DNA of 64,000 bases from Brucella tritici. Lineage in GTDB: Bacteria > Pseudomonadota > Alphaproteobacteria > Rhizobiales > Rhizobiaceae. Position numbers and translations under genes: made by a program. Of this stretch, positions 58,356 to 64,000 are shown piece by piece (positions within the stretch are counted from its first letter, which is position 1; each line of letters begins with the position of its first letter). A model generated the notes under the pieces. That model searched no databases, had not been told where the DNA came from, and saw nothing but the letters and a program-made list of their open reading frames with translations. Location: contig NZ_WBWA01000004.1 in the NCBI RefSeq assembly GCF_008932295.1, forward strand, positions 62,001 through 126,000, given 5' to 3'.

Positions 58356-59962
58356 TGGCGGTTCTGAAATCTGAAATCTCCACACGCAGCGCCAGTTTCG
58401 AGGCCAACCGCAAGGCGATGCTGGCGGCAATCGATATCGTGGCCGAGGCTTCGAGGATTGCCATTGATGGAGGCGGCGAGAAAGCACGCGAGCGCCATGT
58501 TTCGCGCGGAAAACTGCTCCCGCGCGAGCGCGTGGCGCAGTTGCTCGATCCGGGTTCGCCCTTTCTGGAAGTGGGGCTGACGGCGGCGCATGGCATGTAT
58601 GGCGGCGCGGCTCCCTCGGGCGGGATCATCACCGGCATCGGGCGTGTATCGGGCCGGGACTGCATGATCGTCTGCAACGATGCGACGGTGAAGGGCGGCA
58701 CCTATTATCCGGTAACCGTGAAAAAGCATCTGCGTGCACAGGAGATCGCGGGCGAGAATCGCTTGCCCTGCATTTATCTGGTTGATTCCGGCGGGGCCAA
58801 TCTTCCTAATCAGGACGAGGTTTTCCCGGATCGCGACCATTTCGGGCGCATCTTTTATAATCAGGCGCAAATGTCGGCAGCGGGTATTCCGCAGCTCGCC
58901 GTGGTCATGGGGTCATGCACCGCAGGCGGCGCTTATGTGCCTGCCATGAGCGACGAGACGGTGATCGTGCGCAATCAGGGCACGATCTTTCTGGCCGGTC
59001 CGCCGTTGGTGAAGGCCGCAACCGGCGAAGTGGTGACAGCGGAAGATCTCGGTGGCGGCGATGTGCATACAAGGCTGTCCGGCGTGGCCGATCATCTGGC
59101 CAATGACGACGCCCATGCCTTGCAGATTGCGCGCGCCATCGCGGCCAATCTCAACAGCGAAAAACGCTCCTTCATTCCGAAGGGCGACGGTGCTGCTCCG
59201 CTTTACGACCCGGAAGAACTGCTCGGCGTGGTTTCCGCCGATACGCGCATTCCCTATGATGTGCGCGAAGTGATCGCGCGGCTGGTCGACGGCTCGGACT
59301 TCGATGAGTTCAAGGCGCGCTATGGCACCACGCTGGTTTGCGGCTTTGCCAGTATCTACGGCATGCCTGTCGGGATTATCGCCAATAATGGTGTGCTGTT
59401 TTCCGAAGCGGCCACCAAGGGCGCGCATTTCATCGAGCTTTGCTGCCAGCGCAATATTCCGCTGATTTTCCTGCAAAATATCACCGGCTTCATGGTTGGG
59501 CGCAAATATGAGGCCGAGGGCATTGCTAAGCATGGCGCCAAGCTGGTGACAGCTGTGGCAACGGCCAATGTGCCGAAAATCACCATGCTGATCGGCGCAT
59601 CCTATGGTGCGGGCAATTACGGCATGGCGGGGCGGGCCTATTCGCCGCGCTTCCTGTGGACCTGGCCGAACAGCCGCATTGCGGTGATGGGCGGCGAACA
59701 GGCGGCGGGCGTACTGGCAACCGTCAAGCGCGACGGGATCGAACGCACCGGCGGAACGTGGTCGGCGGAAGAGGAAGCGGAGTTCAAGCGCCCGACGCTA
59801 GACATGTTCGAGCGCCAGAGCCACCCGCTTTATGCCTCGGCGCGGCTTTGGGATGACGGCATTGTCGATCCGCGCAAGAGCCGCGAAGTGCTCGGCCTGT
59901 CGCTTTCCGCCACGCTGAATGCACCCATCGAGCCGACACGCTTCGGCTTGTTTAGAATGTGA
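58355..59962 (+). CDS. methylcrotonyl-CoA carboxylase carboxyltransferase (beta) subunit
   Basis: 535 residues from the ATG at 58355, overlapping the previous stop by one base, with CAGGAG upstream. It is a carboxyltransferase of the crotonase-like AccD/AccA fold, with [29 protein letters not shown] and the C-terminal half [13 protein letters not shown]-like block ([19 protein letters not shown]). It transfers CO2 from biotin to methylcrotonyl-CoA with the alpha subunit that follows. Confidence 0.94.
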   Translation: MAVLKSEISTRSASFEANRKAMLAAIDIVAEASRIAIDGGGEKARERHVSRGKLLPRERVAQLLDPGSPFLEVGLTAAHGMYGGAAPSGGIITGIGRVSGRDCMIVCNDATVKGGTYYPVTVKKHLRAQEIAGENRLPCIYLVDSGGANLPNQDEVFPDRDHFGRIFYNQAQMSAAGIPQLAVVMGSCTAGGAYVPAMSDETVIVRNQGTIFLAGPPLVKAATGEVVTAEDLGGGDVHTRLSGVADHLANDDAHALQIARAIAANLNSEKRSFIPKGDGAAPLYDPEELLGVVSADTRIPYDVREVIARLVDGSDFDEFKARYGTTLVCGFASIYGMPVGIIANNGVLFSEAATKGAHFIELCCQRNIPLIFLQNITGFMVGRKYEAEGIAKHGAKLVTAVATANVPKITMLIGASYGAGNYGMAGRAYSPRFLWTWPNSRIAVMGGEQAAGVLATVKRDGIERTGGTWSAEEEAEFKRPTLDMFERQSHPLYASARLWDDGIVDPRKSREVLGLSLSATLNAPIEPTRFGLFRM

Positions 59963-59971
59963 GGCAATCAG

Positions 59972-61966
59972 ATGTTCAAAAAGATACTGATTGCCAATCG
60001 CGGAGAAATTGCCTGCCGGGTCATTCGCACGGCGTGCAAGCTTGGCATTGCCACCGTCGCGATCTATTCCGATGCCGACGCCCAAGCGCTGCATGTGGAG
60101 ATGGCCGACGAGGCGGTTCGTGTCGGCCCTGCCATTTCTGCGCAAAGCTATCTGAATGTCGGTGCGATCATAGAGGCTGCGAAGGAAACCGGCGCAGAGG
60201 CTATCCATCCGGGCTATGGGTTTCTCTCCGAAAATGCACGTTTCGTGGACGCGGTTGAAGCCGCCGGGCTTGTCTTCATCGGCCCATCGGCCAAAGCCAT
60301 TCGCGCCATGGGGCTGAAGGATGCCGCCAAGGCGCTGATGGAAAAGGCTGGCGTGCCTGTCGTTCCGGGTTATCACGGCGATAATCAGGATGGAGCCTTC
60401 CTCAAAAGCGAGGCGGACCGTATTGGTTATCCCGTGCTGATCAAGGCACGCGCAGGTGGCGGCGGCAAGGGCATGCGCCGCGTCGATCAGGCGGCGGATT
60501 TCGCAGCAGCACTGGACAGCGCGCGCCGCGAGGCAGAAGCCTCATTTGGCGACAGCGCTGTGCTGGTGGAAAAGTACATGACCAAGCCGCGCCATATCGA
60601 GGTGCAGGTCTTTGGCGATGATCACGGCAATGCGGTGCATCTCTTCGAGCGCGATTGCTCACTGCAACGTCGCCACCAGAAGGTGATCGAGGAAGCGCCA
60701 GCACCCGGCATGACGCCGGATATGCGCACGGCCATGGGCGAGGCTGCAGTGAAGGCCGCCTTGGCCATTGGCTATTCCGGCGCAGGCACGGTGGAGTTCA
60801 TCGCCGATGTTTCGGAAGGGCTGCGGCCTGACCGGTTCTTCTTCATGGAAATGAACACACGCTTGCAGGTGGAGCACCCGGTGACGGAGGCGATCACCGG
60901 CCTCGATCTGGTCGAGTGGCAATTGCGCGTGGCCTCGGGCGAAGTCTTGCCGAAGCGACAGGACGAACTTGCCATCCATGGCTGGGCCTTCGAGGCGCGG
61001 CTTTATGCCGAAGACCCGGCGCGTGATTTTCTGCCTGCAACTGGCAAGCTTGCACTTTTCGCCCCACCGGAACAGGCGCGTACCGATTCCGGTGTGCGAA
61101 CCGGTGACACGATCACGCCGTTCTACGATCCGATGATCGCCAAGATCATCGCCCATGGCGCAACGCGCGATGAGGCACTGAACCGGCTTGATGCGGCACT
61201 AAACAAGACCCGGATTGCGGGCCTCGTCACCAATCGCCAGTTTCTGTCGGCGCTTTGCAACCTCGAAGCTTTCCGTACCGGTGATGTCGATACCGGCCTG
61301 ATCGCACGCGAGACGGCGACACTGTTCGCCGATAAGCAGCCTTCGGATATCGCATTTGCGCTCGCCGCGCTTGGTGCGCTCGATCTCCTGGATGCGCCAC
61401 AAAACAGAGCCCCACAAAACGGAGCCCCACAAGGCGACCCATGGTCGAGCCTGCACGGGTTCCGGCTTTGGGGCGAGGCATCGCGCTCGGTTCTGATCGA
61501 TCATCACGACGAACGCCGCACGGTCAGCTTCACGACGAGGGACGACGGGCATTTCGGCTTTGCTCTCGGCACCATCGAAATTCGTGAGCATAAGAACGGG
61601 CTGGTTCGCTTTGCTGTCGATGGCCGCGTGTCTGAGGCGTCCGTGATGCACATCGGGCATGATGTGACGGTGCAAGTCGACGGTCGCGACACCATATTTC
61701 ATCATGTGCTGTCTGCCGGAGCGGAAGACGACGCCGCCACCGAAAGCCGCATTTTGGCGCCAATGCCGGGACTGGTACGGCTTGTATCCGCCGTGGAGGG
61801 CGCTAGCGTTGCCAAAGGCGATCTGCTGGTGACGATGGAAGCGATGAAGATGGAACTGTCACTGACCGCGCCGCGCGACGGCAAGGTTGCGACGGTGACG
61901 GTCGCAGCGGGCGATCAGATCAATGAAGGCGCGCTGCTTGTCGAATTGGAGGAAGACCATGGCTGA
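59972..61966 (+). CDS. methylcrotonyl-CoA carboxylase biotin carboxylase (alpha) subunit
   Basis: 664 residues: a biotin carboxylase N-terminal domain (KILIANRGEIACRVIRTA), an ATP-grasp domain (KARAGGGGKGMRRV; FFMEMNTRLQVEHPVTE), a BC C-terminal domain, and a biotinyl domain with MEAMKMEL. The biotinylated Lys is at about residue 626. A Gln/Ala/Pro repeat PQNRAPQNGAPQG lies in the linker (about 473-485). Confidence 0.95.
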   Translation: MFKKILIANRGEIACRVIRTACKLGIATVAIYSDADAQALHVEMADEAVRVGPAISAQSYLNVGAIIEAAKETGAEAIHPGYGFLSENARFVDAVEAAGLVFIGPSAKAIRAMGLKDAAKALMEKAGVPVVPGYHGDNQDGAFLKSEADRIGYPVLIKARAGGGGKGMRRVDQAADFAAALDSARREAEASFGDSAVLVEKYMTKPRHIEVQVFGDDHGNAVHLFERDCSLQRRHQKVIEEAPAPGMTPDMRTAMGEAAVKAALAIGYSGAGTVEFIADVSEGLRPDRFFFMEMNTRLQVEHPVTEAITGLDLVEWQLRVASGEVLPKRQDELAIHGWAFEARLYAEDPARDFLPATGKLALFAPPEQARTDSGVRTGDTITPFYDPMIAKIIAHGATRDEALNRLDAALNKTRIAGLVTNRQFLSALCNLEAFRTGDVDTGLIARETATLFADKQPSDIAFALAALGALDLLDAPQNRAPQNGAPQGDPWSSLHGFRLWGEASRSVLIDHHDERRTVSFTTRDDGHFGFALGTIEIREHKNGLVRFAVDGRVSEASVMHIGHDVTVQVDGRDTIFHHVLSAGAEDDAATESRILAPMPGLVRLVSAVEGASVAKGDLLVTMEAMKMELSLTAPRDGKVATVTVAAGDQINEGALLVELEEDHG

Positions 61967-62822
61967 CCATGTCGAAATCGTTGAAATGGCAGCACGTGAC
62001 GGGCTGCAAAACGAGAAGCGCTTTGTGCCGACGGCCGACAAGATCGCGCTGATCGACCGCCTGTCCGATTGCGGCTATGCCCGCATCGAGGCGACGAGTT
62101 TCGTCAGCCCGAAATGGGTGCCGCAACTGGCCGATGCGGCAGAGGTGATGGCCGGCATTCGTCGCGCCGATAGCGTGCGCTATTCGGTGCTCGTGCCGAA
62201 TATGAAGGGCTATGAGGCGGCGGCAGCCGCCAATGCGGACGAGGTCGCGGTCTTCATTTCCGCTTCGGAGGGTTTTTCGAAAGCCAATATCAACTGCACG
62301 ATCTCTGAGAGCATTGAGCGCCTGTCGCCGGTTATCGGTGCGGCGATCAATGACGGGTTGGCTATACGCGGCTATGTCAGCTGCGTTGTCGAATGTCCCT
62401 ATGACGGACCGACCGCGCCGCAGGCCGTGGCCGAAGTCACCGAGCAACTGTTCTCGCTCGGTTGCCATGAGGTGAGCCTTGGCGACACGATTGGGCGCGG
62501 TACGCCGGACAAGGTTGCGGCCATGCTGGATGCAGTACTGGCGATTGCGCCCGCACATAGTCTGGCGGGCCATTATCACGACACGGGAGGCCGCGCCCTC
62601 GACAATATCCGCGTCAGTCTGGAAAAGGGCCTGCGGGTTTTCGATGCTTCGGTCGGCGGCCTGGGCGGCTGCCCGTTTGCGCCTGGTGCCAAGGGCAATG
62701 TCGATACGGTTTCCGTCGTCGAAATGCTGCATGAAATGGGTTTTGAAACCGGGCTCGATCTGGACAAGCTGCGGTCAGCGGCATTGTTCGCGCAGGCACT
62801 GCGGCAGGATAAAGCTGCATGA
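61959..62822 (+). CDS. hydroxymethylglutaryl-CoA lyase
   Basis: 287 residues from the ATG at 61959, overlapping the carboxylase end by 8 bases; a start at 61923 would lie inside the biotinyl domain. The HMG-CoA lyase motifs are EMAARDGLQNEKR (substrate/metal Asp and Arg), SLGDTIGRGTPDKV, HYHDTGGRALDN and the active-site Cys in GGLGGCPFAPGAKGN. It splits HMG-CoA into acetyl-CoA and acetoacetate. Confidence 0.95.
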   Translation: MADHVEIVEMAARDGLQNEKRFVPTADKIALIDRLSDCGYARIEATSFVSPKWVPQLADAAEVMAGIRRADSVRYSVLVPNMKGYEAAAAANADEVAVFISASEGFSKANINCTISESIERLSPVIGAAINDGLAIRGYVSCVVECPYDGPTAPQAVAEVTEQLFSLGCHEVSLGDTIGRGTPDKVAAMLDAVLAIAPAHSLAGHYHDTGGRALDNIRVSLEKGLRVFDASVGGLGGCPFAPGAKGNVDTVSVVEMLHEMGFETGLDLDKLRSAALFAQALRQDKAA

Positions 62823-63613
62823 GCGACTTTGAGACCATCGATGTTGCGATTGATGCACGTGGCGTTGCAACGCTGACGCTGAACCGGCCGGAGCAGCACA
62901 ATGTGCTGTCCGGCCTGATGATCGATGAACTGACCACCGCGACGCTGCATCTCGCCGATAATGCGGCGGTCAGGATTGTCGTTCTGACCGGCGCGGGTAA
63001 AAGCTTTTGCGCGGGCGGCGATCTGGGCTGGATGCAGGCGCAGATGAATGCCAGTCGCGCGCAGCGGATTGAAGAAGCGCGCAAGCTTGCCCTGATGTTG
63101 AAGGCGCTCCGCGATCTGCCAAAGCCGCTGATCGGGCGCGTCAATGGTCAGGCCTATGGCGGTGGTATCGGTCTCATCAGTGTCTGCGATGCGGCGATCA
63201 GCGTTTCCGGCGCGCGCTTCGGGCTGACGGAAACAAAGCTCGGCCTGATACCGGCCACCATCAGCCCCTATGTGGTGGCGCGCATCGGGCAGGCGAATGC
63301 GCTGCGCACATTCACCTCGGCGCGGCTTTTTGATGCCGAGGAAGCACGGCGGATCGGGCTGGTCCATGACGTGGTCGAGGTGGAACGTCTCGATGCGGCA
63401 GTGGAGGCTGAGATCAAACCCTATTTTTCCACCGCGCCCGCCGCAGTCGCCGCTTCCAAGCGGTTGGTTCACGCGCTGGGCGCGCCGATAGACGAGGCGG
63501 TGATCGACATGACGCTCACCCGCCTTGCCGATACATGGGAAACACCGGAGGCCGCGGAAGGGATCGCGGCCTTTTTTGCGAAGAAATCACCGTCATGGAA
63601 GGGAGGAGACTAA
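62819..63613 (+). CDS. crotonase-family enzyme, probable methylglutaconyl-CoA hydratase
   Basis: 264 residues, ATGA-coupled to HMG-CoA lyase. It has the crotonase motifs AGKSFCAGGDLGWMQ and GQAYGGGIGLISVCD with the oxyanion Gly and a catalytic Glu in LTETKLGLIPATISPYV. In this operon the missing step is hydration of 3-methylglutaconyl-CoA to HMG-CoA, which this protein most likely performs. Family similarity alone could not separate it from other enoyl-CoA hydratases. Confidence 0.9.
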   Translation: MSDFETIDVAIDARGVATLTLNRPEQHNVLSGLMIDELTTATLHLADNAAVRIVVLTGAGKSFCAGGDLGWMQAQMNASRAQRIEEARKLALMLKALRDLPKPLIGRVNGQAYGGGIGLISVCDAAISVSGARFGLTETKLGLIPATISPYVVARIGQANALRTFTSARLFDAEEARRIGLVHDVVEVERLDAAVEAEIKPYFSTAPAAVAASKRLVHALGAPIDEAVIDMTLTRLADTWETPEAAEGIAAFFAKKSPSWKGGD

Positions 63614-63938
63614 GACTTTGGGAGGAGCCGATTTTCGTTGTAGTTGCGGGTACTTGGCGCTTGCAATCGAAAGCCGGAAATGCATTCTTATTACATCATG
63701 AAAGCGCGCTCCCGGTCTGGAGCATGATTCCGAAAGAGCTGATGCTGTTTCGGATAATATTATGGCTCTGGCCTCTTTGAGGCGGCGGTGTGGTGTGCTT
63801 TTGGATTGACCCTTTGAGATCATGTGATGAACAAAAGGGAGGGCCCGGCAATTCGGTAGCGCAGATGCGTTGAGATTTGACCGGCAAGGGTTGTCTCGGG
63901 GCCGTCGGAGGACGCTGCCCCACCAAAGGAGAAAAAGA
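63614..63938. other. intergenic region after the leucine cluster
   Basis: 325 bases. A degenerate palindromic element lies at about 63719-63760 (GAGCATGATTCCGAAAGAGC...GTTTCGG), recalling Family A. No convincing gene, RNA or terminator was seen. A good ribosome binding site (AAAGGAG) at its end serves the next gene. Confidence 0.5.
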
Positions 63939-64000
63939 ATGAACCTGAAACTTCTGTCCAGCGTGGCTTTCGCAGCTACACTCGGCTTTGCCAGCACCGC
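63939..64000 (+). CDS. start of an exported protein, cut by the window end
   Basis: Only 20 codons are visible: MNLKLLSSVAFAATLGFAST, a typical Sec signal peptide with a basic start and a hydrophobic core. The ATG has AAGGAG eight bases upstream. The mature protein is outside the window, so no function can be given; a periplasmic binding protein is one possibility. Confidence 0.75.
   Translation, partial: MNLKLLSSVAFAATLGFAST

Noticed and set aside
57117-58487. 456-codon open frame on the minus strand opposite isovaleryl-CoA dehydrogenase
   Set aside because: Antisense shadow with Arg/His-rich composition and no motif.

Overview
The window is a stretch of alphaproteobacterial (Rhizobiales) chromosome. 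It most resembles an environmental Brucellaceae genome of the Ochrobactrum / Brucella anthropi type. The reasons are the mutM-echA-rpsT-dnaA and dnaN-recF order, the yejA1-yejA2-yejB-yejE-yejF operon with two binding proteins, a class II AroA very close to the Agrobacterium CP4 enzyme, an FMN-riboswitch-controlled RibN-like transporter, many ATGA-coupled genes, high GC, and short palindromic intergenic repeats of two families. No phage, transposase, CRISPR array or restriction system was seen. Species-level assignment is inference from memory of gene content, not a database result.

Layout. 1-4.5 kb: the end of a 2-hydroxyacid dehydrogenase, a secreted alpha/beta hydrolase, a MarR regulator coupled to an NlpC/P60 peptidase, and an M17 aminopeptidase. 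4.7-16.4 kb: a complete-looking tad/cpa locus for a Flp type IVb pilus: pilin, prepilin peptidase CpaA, CpaB, secretin CpaC, CpaD, CpaE, ATPase CpaF, TadB and TadC on the minus strand, with a TadD lipoprotein, a stand-alone CpaC-N-domain protein and two TadE-like pseudopilins on the plus strand. 16.4-23.8 kb: mutM, enoyl-CoA hydratase, rpsT, then dnaA, dnaN and recF, with DnaA-box-like sites on both sides of dnaA.

23.9-26.8 kb: a MoeB/ThiF-family protein, a GNAT acetyltransferase and a two-subunit aconitase X. 26.8-35.6 kb: a six-gene minus-strand operon (two oligopeptide-binding proteins, two permeases, a double ATPase, and a GhrA-like reductase at the end). 35.7-39.7 kb: membrane-anchored cytochrome c, kdsB, pheA, nudC, HIT protein. 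39.8-44.2 kb: the SRP RNA gene followed by dnaX, ybaB and recR, then a lytic transglycosylase. 44.2-46.4 kb: a divergent LysR / YeiH-type exporter pair. 46.6-50.5 kb: the aroA-cmk-rpsA block. 50.8-53.5 kb: an acidic FYDLN protein, tRNA-Ala(GGC), a glutathione S-transferase and an acyltransferase 3 protein with an AT-rich start.

53.5-64 kb: a riboflavin-type DMT transporter behind an FMN riboswitch, then a leucine/isovalerate degradation cluster. Acetoacetyl-CoA synthetase, isovaleryl-CoA dehydrogenase, both methylcrotonyl-CoA carboxylase subunits, HMG-CoA lyase and a methylglutaconyl-CoA hydratase-like enzyme together take isovaleryl-CoA to acetyl-CoA and acetoacetate and re-activate acetoacetate. 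The window ends in the signal peptide of another exported protein.

I did not find a clearly unprecedented system. The best leads are non-coding: the DnaA-box clusters around dnaA, a large purine/pyrimidine inverted repeat before recR, a 92-nt hairpin inside the yej operon, a near-perfect 14-bp inverted repeat before isovaleryl-CoA dehydrogenase, and mosaic palindromic repeats (one flanked by 16-bp direct repeats). Among proteins, the most testable are the class II AroA with Gly at the position that is Ala100 in CP4, and a DnaX lacking the usual zinc-binding cysteines.
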